Assembly: GCA_050247075.1 (NCBI GenBank)
Contig: JBFWUW010000052.1
Coordinates: forward strand, 1 to 54,394
DNA from: JBFWUW01 sp050247075
GTDB taxonomy: Bacteria; Planctomycetota; Planctomycetia; Pirellulales; JBFWUW01
Direction of reading: 5' to 3'
Length of the DNA: 54,394 nt
In this document: positions 26,914 through 37,583 of the stretch, in pieces
Layout: each line of letters opens with the position of its first letter
How positions within the stretch are numbered: position 1 is the first letter of the stretch
Notes under the pieces: generated by a model
Databases searched by the model: none
What the model was told of the DNA's origin: nothing
The model's input: the letters and a program-made list of their open reading frames with translations, nothing else
Program-made: the position numbers and the translations under genes

Positions 26914-27906
26914 ATGAAAGCCGCCTTCATTCAACAACCCGGCCCGCCCCAGTCGATTGAATATGCCGACCTGCCCGACCCGCAACTTGCCGGCTCGCAA
27001 GTCTTGGTGCGGGTGAAGGCCGTGGCGGTGAACCCCATCGACACCTACATCCGTGCTGGCATGGTCAAGATGAATCTGCCCAGCCCCTTTGTAATTGGCT
27101 GCGATCTGGCGGGCGTGGTGGAAAAGTGCGGGCCCAACGCCAAGAAGTTCAAACCGGGACAACGAGTGTGGGGCAGCAACCAAGGATTATTGGGACGTCA
27201 GGGAACCTTCGCGGAATTGGCGGCAGTGGAGGAGCACTGGCTTTACCCTACCCCCGACACCGTGGCCGACGAGGCCGCCGCGGCGGGCGCGCTGGTCGGC
27301 ATTACCGCCTGGTTGGGCCTTGTGCCGCGAGCCCGGCTACAAGCCGGTGAAACAATCTTCGTCAACGGAGGGTCCGGCGGGGTCGGCTCGACCGTCGTGC
27401 AAATGGCCAAGGCCATCGGTGCTCGCGTGGCCACCACCGCGGGCAGCGACGAAAAGGCCGAAATTTGCCGGACCTTGGGGGCTGACCTGGCGATTAATTA
27501 CAAGAGCGAGGATGTTGATGCACGGATCAAGGAGTTTGCCCCGGATGGCGTCAACGTCTGGTGGGAGACACTACGCGAGCCCGACTTCGAGCGCACCGTG
27601 GGCCACCTGGCACCGAGTGGAAGAATGATTCTGATGGCGGGCCGCGAAGCCAAGCCGACCTTTCCCGTGGGACCGTTCTACGTCAAAGGCTGCTCGTTGT
27701 TCGGGTTTGCCATGTTCAATGCTCCGCCGGCCGAGCAGCAGCAAGCCGCCGAGGATATCAACCGTTGGATGCAAGACAAACGGCTCCACCCGCGAATCGA
27801 CCGCGTGCTGCCCTTGTCGGACGCGGCCGCGGCCCACAAGCTGCAGGAAGATAACACACTGCACAAAGCCGGCACGTTGGCCGGCAAGATCGTGCTTAAG
27901 CCGTAG
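26914..27906 (+). CDS. NADPH:quinone reductase-like medium-chain dehydrogenase
   Basis: 330 residues from the ATG at 26914 (MKAAFIQQPGPPQSIEY), the standard start of zinc-independent MDR proteins. The blocks 'VAVNPIDTYIRAG' and FVIGCDLAGVVE form the GroES-like domain. The nucleotide-binding motif is NGGSGGVGS (151-159), followed by VQMAKAIGARVATTAGSDEK. No catalytic zinc Cys/His set is present, which fits quinone oxidoreductases rather than alcohol dehydrogenases. It is a cytosolic enzyme reducing quinones or enones with NADPH; the natural substrate is not known. A GC-rich hairpin follows the stop. Confidence 0.92.
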   Translation: MKAAFIQQPGPPQSIEYADLPDPQLAGSQVLVRVKAVAVNPIDTYIRAGMVKMNLPSPFVIGCDLAGVVEKCGPNAKKFKPGQRVWGSNQGLLGRQGTFAELAAVEEHWLYPTPDTVADEAAAAGALVGITAWLGLVPRARLQAGETIFVNGGSGGVGSTVVQMAKAIGARVATTAGSDEKAEICRTLGADLAINYKSEDVDARIKEFAPDGVNVWWETLREPDFERTVGHLAPSGRMILMAGREAKPTFPVGPFYVKGCSLFGFAMFNAPPAEQQQAAEDINRWMQDKRLHPRIDRVLPLSDAAAAHKLQEDNTLHKAGTLAGKIVLKP

Positions 27907-27913
27907 GAAACGT

Positions 27914-27938
27914 AGGCCCCGTCTGCCGGACGGGGCCT
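27914..27938 (+). terminator. GC-rich hairpin after the oxidoreductase gene
   Basis: AGGCCCCGTC (27914-27923) pairs with GACGGGGCCT (27929-27938) around a five-base loop. There is no T-run, so it may end transcription weakly or only stabilise the mRNA. It lies eight bases after the stop. Confidence 0.6.
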
Positions 27939-28105
27939 GGTACTGCATAAAAGGCCGCGACCACACGTTTCTTACTGCCTTCGGAACCGCACTGCTTCGC
28001 CGTCGTGTACTCCCCGCAAATATCGGAAAAAGCGTCCAGCGGCTATACTAATCGCGGTGCCAACGCCCGAAGAAAACCCGCCAGGTTGCCGCACGACGGA
28101 TCGAC

Positions 28106-29191
28106 ATGCCACGCGAAACGATCATTCAATCCGATGACCAAGACCCCCCCTCCGGCATTCCGCCGGGCGGAATGGGGGCGGCCGGCGCGCCGGGCGGCGG
28201 TGACGATAACGAGGACGACCGCGACTTGCGTCCGCAGCGAATGCGCGACATGGTCGGCCAGCGGGAGGTCTTCGCCCGGTTGGAGATTGCCCTGGACGCT
28301 GCCCGCAAACGGGGTGAACCGCTGGGGCACATTCTGTTCGACGGCCCGCCCGGCCTGGGCAAGACGACATTCGCCACGGTGATTCCTCGGGAGATGGGCG
28401 TAGGGCTGCAAATCGCCAGCGGCGCGGCGCTGGCCGCGCCCAAGGATTTGATTCCCTACTTGACGAATGCCGACGCCGGATCGGTGCTGTTTATCGACGA
28501 AATCCACCGGCTTCCCAAGACCGTGGAGGAGTTTCTCTACCCGGCCATGGAGGATTTTCGCATCGACATCGTCTTGGGCGAAGGGGTCAATGCCCGCACG
28601 ATCAACATGTCGTTGCAGCCCTTCACGCTCATCGGTGCCACCACGCGCAGCGGCATGCTTTCGGCTCCGCTGCGCGACCGTTTTCAAATGCGCGAGCATC
28701 TCGATTTTTATACCATCGAGGAGCTGTCCGAGATCGTCCGCCGCAACTGCCTGAAGTTGAAAGTCACCATCGACCCCGATGCCTGCCTGGAGATCGCCAC
28801 CCGCAGCCGTGGCACGCCGCGGATTGCCAACAACCGCCTGCGATGGGTGCGCGACTACGCCACCAGCAAGTCCGATGGCCGCATTACCCACCGGCTGACG
28901 CTGGCCGCGCTCGATATGCAGGCTATTGATCCCCTGGGCCTGGACGGGCAAGACCGCCGCTATTTGGAGACGATAGTCCGCGTATTTCACGGCGGGCCGG
29001 TCGGCGTGGAGGCCCTGGCCCACACCATGAACGCCAGCGTCGATACCCTGATCGACGAAGTAGAACCTTATCTCTTGCGGTGCGGGCTGCTGATCCGCTC
29101 CCCTCGCGGGCGGAAGATCACGACGGCGGGCTACATCCACCTGGGGCTTGACCCCGACCAGCAATCCGACGGCCAATCCCGCCTGTTCTGA
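28106..29191 (+). CDS. ruvB: Holliday junction branch-migration ATPase RuvB
   Basis: 361 residues. RuvB is the AAA+ motor that, with RuvA, drives branch migration at Holliday junctions. Walker A is GPPGLGKTT (80-88), Walker B/DEAH-like 'LFIDEIHRL' (128-136), the sensor/arginine-finger region 'GATTRSGMLSAPLRDRF', and the C-terminal winged helix includes 'LLRCGLLIRSPRGRKIT'. The N-terminus has a roughly 40-residue acidic and Gly/Pro-rich extension before the usual LRPQ motif. ruvA and ruvC are not in the window, so the operon is split. Confidence 0.97.
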   Translation: MPRETIIQSDDQDPPSGIPPGGMGAAGAPGGGDDNEDDRDLRPQRMRDMVGQREVFARLEIALDAARKRGEPLGHILFDGPPGLGKTTFATVIPREMGVGLQIASGAALAAPKDLIPYLTNADAGSVLFIDEIHRLPKTVEEFLYPAMEDFRIDIVLGEGVNARTINMSLQPFTLIGATTRSGMLSAPLRDRFQMREHLDFYTIEELSEIVRRNCLKLKVTIDPDACLEIATRSRGTPRIANNRLRWVRDYATSKSDGRITHRLTLAALDMQAIDPLGLDGQDRRYLETIVRVFHGGPVGVEALAHTMNASVDTLIDEVEPYLLRCGLLIRSPRGRKITTAGYIHLGLDPDQQSDGQSRLF

Positions 29192-29842
29192 AGCCCACCG
29201 TGGGCGTCCGTACAATGCGACTTCCTTGCCGACGTTCTGAAATTACACATATTTAAAGTATTCACAAAAGACTTATAACAGTATATAAATAATCTCAAGC
29301 GGCTCCGCGCGCCGGCGTGGCTTTTGCACGCCCCTTTTGCGAGGAACCCCAAAAAACCGCCCAGACTTCGTCGGCTGCCGTGTGCTCGAACAGCATGGCC
29401 GTGGCGGTCGGCGCACCGGGCGAGTTACGTATTGGCGGCTATTGTTGCCGGCTGGACTTTCATCGTGGGGATGACAATGGCAGCGCCTTGCAAAAGTCGC
29501 TTGCCCTTGGCCGTTCCTCCGCCGTCCGGTACGTGCCACGGGGCCTGTTCATATTCTTGAAGCGCGATTTCACCGCGTGGCGTTATCGGTACGCGCCGCT
29601 CAAGGAACCCTTCCAATCTCCTACAACCTGTACCACAACCCCCCGAAACACGGCTTTTTTGGAACAGGTAAGCCAAAAAACGCGGATCCTCGCCCCCTGC
29701 TAGCAGTACTGGCGAGGCTGTGCGTTTGCGCAGGTTGATTGGACTGGGCTTCGTGGCGGAGCGTGGTTGGCACTATAAACGACGCTTCAACGGTCATGTA
29801 TACGGTCGCTGTCCTCGTGTCTCCCCAGTAGTTCGCCACGCC
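29192..29842. other. 651-bp region between ruvB and wecB without a clear gene
   Basis: An AT-rich patch (29240-29300, with TATATAAAT at 29282-29290) stands out against the GC-rich background and could be a promoter. Open frames exist on both strands. A minus-strand one (29425-29676, TTG start) reads 'ERRVPITPRGEIALQEYEQ' and might be a gene relic, but there is no ribosome site and no family match. No repeat or RNA was recognised. Confidence 0.4.
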
Positions 29843-31009
29843 ATGCCGCCACTGCGCCCCCTGATCGTGTTTGGCACCCGGCCGGAAGCGATCAAGCTTG
29901 CACCGGTGATTGGCGAATGCCAGCGCCGCCGCGACGAACTTGATCCGGTGGTCTGCCTGACCGGTCAACACCGCGAACTGTTGCGGCCGATGGTCGATTA
30001 CTTCGCGATTCCGACCGATATTGAATTGAATTGCATGGTGCCGGGCCAATCGCTAGCTGCGTTGACAGCGCGGTGCCTGGCCAGTTTGGACGAGGTGTGC
30101 GAGCGCGTTCGGCCCGATTGCGTTGTCGCCCAGGGAGATACCACGACGGCCATGGCCGCCTCGTTGGCGGCCTTCTATCGGCGCATTCCGTTCGTGCATG
30201 TCGAAGCCGGGCTGCGGACCGGCGACCTGCATTCCCCTTGGCCCGAGGAAATGAACCGCCGCGTGGCCAGCCTGGCCGCCGCGATTCACTGCGCGCCAAC
30301 TTGCGAGGCCGCCGCTAATCTGCTGGATGAGGGCGTGCCGGACGCCGCGGTCCATGTGACCGGCAACACGGGCATCGACGCGCTGCTGCAAACCTTGGCC
30401 CGCGAGCGCCGCCGCGGCCAAGCTTGGCTGGAAAAGTACCGCTATCTGGGACGCCGACCACTGGTATTGGTGACGGGCCACCGCCGCGAAAACCTGGGCG
30501 GCGGCATCGAACGCATCTGCCAGGCCATCGCCGCACTGGCCGATCGTTTTGGCGAGGTGGAGTTTCTCTACCCCGTCCATCTCAATCCCCAGGTCATGCA
30601 GCCGGTGCATCGGCTGTTGGCGGGCAGGCCCAACGTACACCTCTGTCCGCCGGCCAGCTATCCTGAGTTTGTGTGGCTGATGGACCGTAGCAAACTGATT
30701 CTGACCGACTCTGGCGGAATCCAAGAAGAAGCCCCTTCGCTGCGGCGGCCCGTCTTGGTAACGCGCGACACAACCGAGCGGCCAGAGGCTATCGCGGCGG
30801 GCGCAGCCGAACTGGTGGGAACCGATACCGCCGTTATCATCGACCGTGTCAGCCAATTGCTGACCGACCCCGCCGCCTATGCCGCGCGTCAGCCAAGCAT
30901 CAACCCCTTCGGCGACGGACACGCGGCCGAACGGATTGTGGAACTGATCGCGCGTTGGATCACGAGTAAGCCATCAGCCAACAGCCATCAGCTTTCAGCC
31001 AATAGCTGA
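29843..31009 (+). CDS. wecB: UDP-N-acetylglucosamine 2-epimerase (non-hydrolysing)
   Basis: 388 residues from the ATG at 29843 (MPPLRPLIVFGTRPEAIKLAP). It interconverts UDP-GlcNAc and UDP-ManNAc for surface polysaccharide synthesis in the cytosol. Family blocks are FGTRPEAIKLAPV, VVCLTGQHRELL, VVAQGDTTTAMAASLAAF, FVHVEAGLRTGD, PWPEEMNRR, 'LVTGHRRENLGGGI' and 'ILTDSGGIQEEAPSL'. The last 14 or so residues (SKPSANSHQLSANS) are encoded by an intergenic repeat that has run into the end of the gene, so the natural C-terminus was probably a little shorter. No other polysaccharide gene adjoins it. Confidence 0.95.
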   Translation: MPPLRPLIVFGTRPEAIKLAPVIGECQRRRDELDPVVCLTGQHRELLRPMVDYFAIPTDIELNCMVPGQSLAALTARCLASLDEVCERVRPDCVVAQGDTTTAMAASLAAFYRRIPFVHVEAGLRTGDLHSPWPEEMNRRVASLAAAIHCAPTCEAAANLLDEGVPDAAVHVTGNTGIDALLQTLARERRRGQAWLEKYRYLGRRPLVLVTGHRRENLGGGIERICQAIAALADRFGEVEFLYPVHLNPQVMQPVHRLLAGRPNVHLCPPASYPEFVWLMDRSKLILTDSGGIQEEAPSLRRPVLVTRDTTERPEAIAAGAAELVGTDTAVIIDRVSQLLTDPAAYAARQPSINPFGDGHAAERIVELIARWITSKPSANSHQLSANS

Positions 31010-31050
31010 TGGCTTTCATACCTTATACCTCATACCTCATACCTTCTTCC
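30969..31050. repeat. Compound phrase repeat at the wecB 3' end
   Basis: Alternating agccatcag / cagctttcagcc / aatagctgatggct units, followed by tandem atacctcat units (about 31018-31044). The 26 bp at 30989-31014 are identical to 35775-35800 upstream of def. The unit can fold, because CAGCT and AGCTG, and AGCC and GGCT, are complementary. It overlaps the last wecB codons. Confidence 0.85.
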
Positions 31051-31054
31051 CGCC

Positions 31055-31993
31055 TCACTTCTCCGTCGCACCTGTAAACACATGCCCCTGGGCCGACATT
31101 GGGGCAGAGTATAGCGACGTGCGGGCCGTGACAAACAGCGTCTTGCCGTCGGGTCCGCCGAAGGTGACGTTGGCTGGCTGCTCGGGAAAGGCGATCACGC
31201 CCAGCAACTTGCCGGCGGGCGTAAAGACCTGAATCCCCAAGCCCGACGTGATATAGAGGTTGCCGTTGGTATCGACCGTCAAGCCGTCGCCGCCGGTGTT
31301 CTCTTTTCCCTCTGGTTGCTTGAGCGAGGCAAACACGCGCGAGGGTCCCAACTTGCCGGGGGCCATCACGGAGTACGACAAGACTTCGGAGCTAAGACTG
31401 GGAACGATGTACAGCGTCTTTTCGTCGGGGGACAAGATCACGCCGTTCGGGGCGGGCAGATCGTCGGTCAGCCGGGTCACTTTACCGTCGGCCACGTAAT
31501 ACACGGCCCGCTCTCCCTGTGGCAATGGCGTGGCCGCTCCAAAGTGTGGGTCGGTAAAGTAGACGCCGCCTGACTTATCCAACACCAAGTCGTTAGGGGC
31601 ATTGAATGGCTTGCCGTCGTACTTGTCGGCCAGCACGCGGACCGTTTGGCCATCGGCGGCCACGGCCACAATGCGGCCCGCCATCTCGCACGAGAAAAGC
31701 TCGCCGTCGGCGTTGAACATCAGCCCATTCGACCGGTTGGACTCCTTACGGAACACGCTCAGCTTGCCGTCGGTGCTCCAACGATAGACCAGCGAGTCGG
31801 GGATATCGGTGAAATAGATATTGCCTCGGCTGTCGGCGGCCGGTCCCTCGGTGAACTTGAAATCGCCATGCAGCTTTTTGATCTCGCCAGTCGGGCCGAT
31901 GTCGGCAATTGGTTCCGCGGCGGTGACGAGAGTGTCTGCAAGAAAAAGGGCCGAGGCCAACGCGAGCAGCAACGATGCGATACGAATCTTCAT
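31055..31993 (-). CDS. Exported SMP-30/gluconolactonase-family protein
   Basis: 312 residues from the ATG at 31993, with a signal peptide (MKIRIASLLLALASALFLAD). The six-bladed propeller blocks are 'FKFTEGPAADSRGNIYFTD' (metal-binding Glu), 'NRSNGLMFNADGELFSCE', FNAPNDLVLDKSGGVYFTDP (Asn and Asp ligands), PNGVILSPDEKTLYI and 'GGDGLTVDTNGNLYIT'. Members are calcium- or zinc-dependent lactonases, often for sugar lactones, and act outside the cytoplasm when exported. It converges with wecB and diverges from hppA. Confidence 0.93.
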   Translation of the reverse strand: MKIRIASLLLALASALFLADTLVTAAEPIADIGPTGEIKKLHGDFKFTEGPAADSRGNIYFTDIPDSLVYRWSTDGKLSVFRKESNRSNGLMFNADGELFSCEMAGRIVAVAADGQTVRVLADKYDGKPFNAPNDLVLDKSGGVYFTDPHFGAATPLPQGERAVYYVADGKVTRLTDDLPAPNGVILSPDEKTLYIVPSLSSEVLSYSVMAPGKLGPSRVFASLKQPEGKENTGGDGLTVDTNGNLYITSGLGIQVFTPAGKLLGVIAFPEQPANVTFGGPDGKTLFVTARTSLYSAPMSAQGHVFTGATEK

Positions 31994-32314
31994 GGTGGGT
32001 AACTCCCAGGTGTAGCTCAAGACAAACGCGGCCGGCGGATTCTATTCACTTAAAGAGGCGATTCCATCTCAGATGGGAACTGCGTCGCACGAATGGATCG
32101 GCGATGGACTCGTCTACCACCGTTAGCGTTCAAGCCGCCAAATTGCCCCAGCATACAGTACCACTCCAGGCCCTCCCCGGCTACCCCGCGCGGCTTCTTC
32201 AAAGCGGTCAAACAGTCGATTGACACTTTGAAGGTGGAGTTACTACACTTCGACTTTCCTTAACAAATCCACAACACGGCAAACCTCATTTTCCTTCCTT
32301 GCAGGCGGAACTCC
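31994..32314. other. 321-bp divergent promoter region before the pyrophosphatase gene
   Basis: Holds the predicted hppA promoter at 32220-32249 and, near the SMP-30 gene, a GAGGCGATTCCATC element (32055-32068) related to the repeats after purK and upstream of the tRNA. There is no other gene or RNA structure that I can support. Confidence 0.5.
32220..32249 (+). promoter_or_regulatory. Predicted sigma70-type promoter of hppA
   Basis: A perfect -35 TTGACA (32220-32225), an 18-bp spacer, then TACACT (32244-32249, four of six matches to TATAAT). It lies about 65 bp upstream of the hppA start. The prediction is from sequence only. Confidence 0.5.
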
Positions 32315-34870
<2,556 letters not shown>

Positions 34871-34896
34871 CCGCCGGAGGATTCTGTTGCATTATC

Positions 34897-34939
34897 GCCG
34901 CCAGCGACACGGTTCATACCCTGTCGCTGGCGGCTTTTT
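34897..34939 (+). terminator. Intrinsic terminator after hppA
   Basis: A perfect 13-bp stem GCCGCCAGCGACA (34897-34909) / TGTCGCTGGCGGC (34922-34934) with a 12-base loop, followed by TTTTT (34935-34939). It lies between convergent genes. Confidence 0.92.
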
Positions 34940-34946
34940 GTGAAGA

Positions 34947-35717
34947 TCAAAACTGCTGGCCGTACATCTGCTTGACGGCGTCGATACCGCGGCGAAGGCA
35001 CATCACGTCATTGCCCATCGTCAACATGCGGCAGCCCATTTCCACGGCCCGCTCGGCCAGTTCGGGCGAAGGAGGAACGATCCCCCAATGCTTGCCGTGC
35101 TTGCGGCAAGCCGCCGCCACATGGGCGATTCCCTCCCACAGCCTATCGTGGCCAAGCTGGCCCAGAATGCCCAGGGATTGCGAGAGATCGTTGGGACCGA
35201 CAAATAGCAGATCGACGCCGTCGATGGCGGCAATCTCCTCCGCCTGCTCCAACGCGCCAAGCATTTCAATCTGGATCGACACCAGATGCCCGTTGTTGGC
35301 ATAGGCCGCAAACTGGGGCGTGGGCTTGTGCGTGTACAGGGCATCGCGGCCACTGGAGTTAAGGCCTCGGCTGCCGCGCGGGGCAAACTTGCTCCACCGC
35401 ACGAACTCCTCGGCTTGCGCGGCCGACTCAATACGGGCCGCCATCACGCCACCCGCCCCAGCCTCGAAGTTTTGCGTCACCTGGGCATAGTTGGTGGGGG
35501 CCATGCGGACGAAACAATCCATGTCGTTCGCCCGGGCGCAGACCGCGGCGACCGTAACCTGTTCGTAGGTAATTCCGCCATGCTCCTGATCCAACCAGAA
35601 GCCATCGTAGCCCCCCGCCAGGCCAAACATGTCAATCAACACCGGATGCACGATACGCCCGGCCGCAAAGACTCGAATCACGCGGTCAGCGGCCAACAGT
35701 TGTTTGAAAGTTTGCAT
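34947..35717 (-). CDS. HpcH/HpaI-family aldolase (2-keto-3-deoxy acid type)
   Basis: 256 residues. This class II pyruvate aldolase family cleaves 4-hydroxy-2-keto acids such as 2-keto-3-deoxy-L-rhamnonate. Visible blocks are GYDGFWLDQEHGGITYEQV, 'FVRMAPTNYAQVTQNFEAG' (catalytic Arg region), 'GVMAARIESAAQAEEFV', 'VSIQIEMLGALEQAEEI' (metal Glu) and 'VDLLFVGPNDLSQSLG' (metal Asp). It is cytosolic with no signal peptide. There is no ribosome site, so a leaderless or weak start at 35717 is possible. It diverges from def across a repeat-filled region. Confidence 0.92.
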   Translation of the reverse strand: MQTFKQLLAADRVIRVFAAGRIVHPVLIDMFGLAGGYDGFWLDQEHGGITYEQVTVAAVCARANDMDCFVRMAPTNYAQVTQNFEAGAGGVMAARIESAAQAEEFVRWSKFAPRGSRGLNSSGRDALYTHKPTPQFAAYANNGHLVSIQIEMLGALEQAEEIAAIDGVDLLFVGPNDLSQSLGILGQLGHDRLWEGIAHVAAACRKHGKHWGIVPPSPELAERAVEMGCRMLTMGNDVMCLRRGIDAVKQMYGQQF

Positions 35718-35757
35718 GAAGAAAGATATGAGGAAAGAGGAGGGAGGTAGGAGAGTC

Positions 35758-35828
35758 GTCAGCGGAGAAGCAGGCAGCTTTCAGCCAATAGCTGATGGCT
35801 GACAGCTTCTCCGCTGACAGCTTCTCCG
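35758..35828. repeat. Nested palindrome and tandem duplication upstream of def
   Basis: Two perfect 14-bp arms, GTCAGCGGAGAAGC (35758-35771) and GCTTCTCCGCTGAC (35805-35818), enclose a 26-bp unit (35775-35800) identical to one at the wecB 3' end. A 15-bp direct duplication, CTGACAGCTTCTCCG, occupies 35799-35813 and 35814-35828. The second duplicate provides the -35 box of the predicted def promoter. Confidence 0.9.
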
Positions 35829-35842
35829 CATCATCGTATAAT
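35814..35842 (+). promoter_or_regulatory. Predicted def promoter, partly built from a repeat
   Basis: -35 CTGACA (35814-35819, five of six), a 17-bp spacer, and a perfect -10 TATAAT (35837-35842). Transcription would start near 35849, upstream of the GGAG site (35864-35867) and the TTG start at 35876. It is downstream of the ATG at 35795, which argues against that ATG as the start. Confidence 0.65.
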
Positions 35843-35875
35843 GCCAGCCAACAGTCTTCTACCGGAGCATTGCCG

Positions 35876-36460
35876 TTGTTGTCGATTATTCAATACCCCC
35901 ATCCCACCCTGCGGCACAAAGCCAAGTCGCTGCGCCGGGTCGATGCCGAACTGCAGTCGATTGTGCGCGAGATGTTTGAGCTGATGTACAAGGCCAAGGG
36001 AGTGGGGTTGGCTGCCACCCAGGTCGATCTGCCGTACCGATTGTTCGTGGCCAATCTGTCGTCCGACCCAGGCCATCCTGAGGAAGAACAGGTCTTTCTC
36101 AACCCGGTCATCAGCAAACCGCGCGGATTGGAGACGGCGGAAGAGGGCTGCCTGAGCTTGCCGGGCCTGTATGGCGACGTCAAGCGGCCCGAACGGGTGA
36201 CGATCGACGCGTACAACCTCTCGGGCGAGCACATCCAGGGGGAGGTCAGCGGCCTGCTGGCCCGCGTCATCCAACATGAAACGGACCACCTGGATGGCGT
36301 CTTGTTCATCGACCGCATCAGCCCCACGGGGCGGTTGGTCGTAAAGCATATACTGGAAGAGTTCGAGATCAACTTTGAGGGCCGTCGGGAACGGGGCGAA
36401 CTGCCCGACGACGCGGCCAACCTGGCCCGGCTGCAAGAATTGGAAAAGCAGCGCTGTTGA
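35876..36460 (+). CDS. def: Peptide deformylase
   Basis: 194 residues. It removes the formyl group from the N-terminal Met of nascent proteins. All three signature motifs are intact: GVGLAATQ (42-49), EGCLS (90-94; the Cys is a metal ligand) and HETDH (134-138; two His ligands and the catalytic Glu). The start chosen is TTG at 35876, eight bases after GGAG (35864-35867), giving the family N-terminus (M)LSIIQYPHPTLR. The in-frame ATG at 35795 lies inside the repeat and upstream of the predicted promoter; it would add 27 low-complexity residues. It is followed by fmt six bases later, the usual formylation/deformylation pair. Confidence 0.95.
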   Translation: MLSIIQYPHPTLRHKAKSLRRVDAELQSIVREMFELMYKAKGVGLAATQVDLPYRLFVANLSSDPGHPEEEQVFLNPVISKPRGLETAEEGCLSLPGLYGDVKRPERVTIDAYNLSGEHIQGEVSGLLARVIQHETDHLDGVLFIDRISPTGRLVVKHILEEFEINFEGRRERGELPDDAANLARLQELEKQRC

Positions 36461-36466
36461 CGCGGC

Positions 36467-37504
36467 TTGTCGCCGTCAGTGACGGCTCTTACTGCCCTGA
36501 ACCTGTACCCGCGATCAACCTTGGCCGAATCTTATCCCCCCGTTCCGTCGCTGAGATTGGTAATGCTGGCCAATGGCCCGTTCGCCGCGTCGACGTTTAA
36601 CGCGCTGTTCCATACTCGGCGCCACTCGGTGGCCGGACTGGTCACGCGGCCCGCCAAACCGGTGCACTCGCGCAAGGCGGAACAGCCCAGCCCGCTGATG
36701 ATGATTGCCGAGAAGCATCAAACGCCTGTCTGGTCGCCAGAAGACATCAATACGGCGGAATCCCAGGCCCGACTGGCCGAGTGGCGGCCCGATCTGCTGG
36801 TCGTTTGCGATTACGGGCAGATACTTTCTCCAGCCACGCTGGCCGTGCCTCGCCTGGGCGGAATCAACTTGCACGCTTCGCTGCTTCCCAAGTACCGCGG
36901 CGCTGCGCCGATCAATTGGGCCATTTACCACGGCGAGGAGACGACCGGCGTGACGGTCATTCACATGACCCCCTCGCTCGATGCCGGGCCTTGCCTGGCG
37001 CAGGTCTCCACGGCCATCGAGTCGGATGAAACGGCCGGCGAGTTAGAACCCCGGCTGGCGGCCTTGGGCGCGCCTGCGGTCATCGGCGTGATCAATCAGC
37101 TAGCGACCGGCACGACGGAATCCTTGCCGCAAGACCCAGCGCTGGCCACGAAGGCGCGGCGGCTGCGCAAGTCCGATGGTGAACTGGACTGGTCGCGGCC
37201 AGCCGCTGCCTTGCGCTGCCAGGTGCGGGCTTTCGAGCCGTGGCCCAAGTCATTCACGTCGTGGTTGCGGCCAGAGCAAGAGCCGCTCAGGCTGATCGTG
37301 GGCCGCACGCAAGTCGTCCCCTGGACCGGTTGCCCTGTCCCCGGCACGGTGCTGGAGGCCGGCTCGTCCGGCATTCTGGTGGCCGCTGGCGAAGGGGCCT
37401 TGCAAATCGAAACCTTGCAGCCGGCCGGTCGCCGCATGATGTCGGCCGATGAGTTCCTCCGCGGGCAGTCCCTCAAGGCGGGTGACCTGCTAGGGGCGGG
37501 CTGA
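36467..37504 (+). CDS. fmt: Methionyl-tRNA formyltransferase
   Basis: 345 residues as drawn. It transfers a formyl group from 10-formyl-tetrahydrofolate to Met-tRNAi. The signature 'INLHASLLPKYRGAAPINWA' contains the catalytic Asn/His region and SLLPxYRGAAP; 'TGVTVIHMTPSLDAGPCL' and the C-terminal OB-like tRNA-binding region 'RAFEPWPKSF' follow. The start is uncertain. TTG at 36467 is nearest to def; the family N-terminus (RIVMxG..F) aligns only from LRLVMLANGPF at about 36551, and a TTG at 36521 is also possible. No ribosome site decides this. It is translationally close to def. Confidence 0.95.
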   Translation: MSPSVTALTALNLYPRSTLAESYPPVPSLRLVMLANGPFAASTFNALFHTRRHSVAGLVTRPAKPVHSRKAEQPSPLMMIAEKHQTPVWSPEDINTAESQARLAEWRPDLLVVCDYGQILSPATLAVPRLGGINLHASLLPKYRGAAPINWAIYHGEETTGVTVIHMTPSLDAGPCLAQVSTAIESDETAGELEPRLAALGAPAVIGVINQLATGTTESLPQDPALATKARRLRKSDGELDWSRPAAALRCQVRAFEPWPKSFTSWLRPEQEPLRLIVGRTQVVPWTGCPVPGTVLEAGSSGILVAAGEGALQIETLQPAGRRMMSADEFLRGQSLKAGDLLGAG

Positions 37505-37583
37505 TTTCCGGGCATCTGGGCGGTTTTCTTGGTACGATTATTGAAGAGAGCGAAACTCGGATCGACGGGTCTCTCGAGTTGCC

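Noticed and set aside
28043..29215. A 390-codon minus-strand frame
   Set aside because: It is the shadow of ruvB, whose Walker motifs are unmistakable.
29425..29676. An 83-codon minus-strand frame between ruvB and wecB
   Set aside because: TTG start, no ribosome site and no family resemblance. Frames on both strands are similarly long.
35795..35797. ATG as the def start
   Set aside because: It lies inside a dispersed repeat, upstream of a near-consensus promoter, and adds a low-complexity tail absent from the family. TTG at 35876 has a ribosome site at proper spacing.
35758..35828. CRISPR-like array from repeated CAGCTTCTCCG units
   Set aside because: Only two direct copies, contiguous and without spacers. 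No cas genes are in the window.
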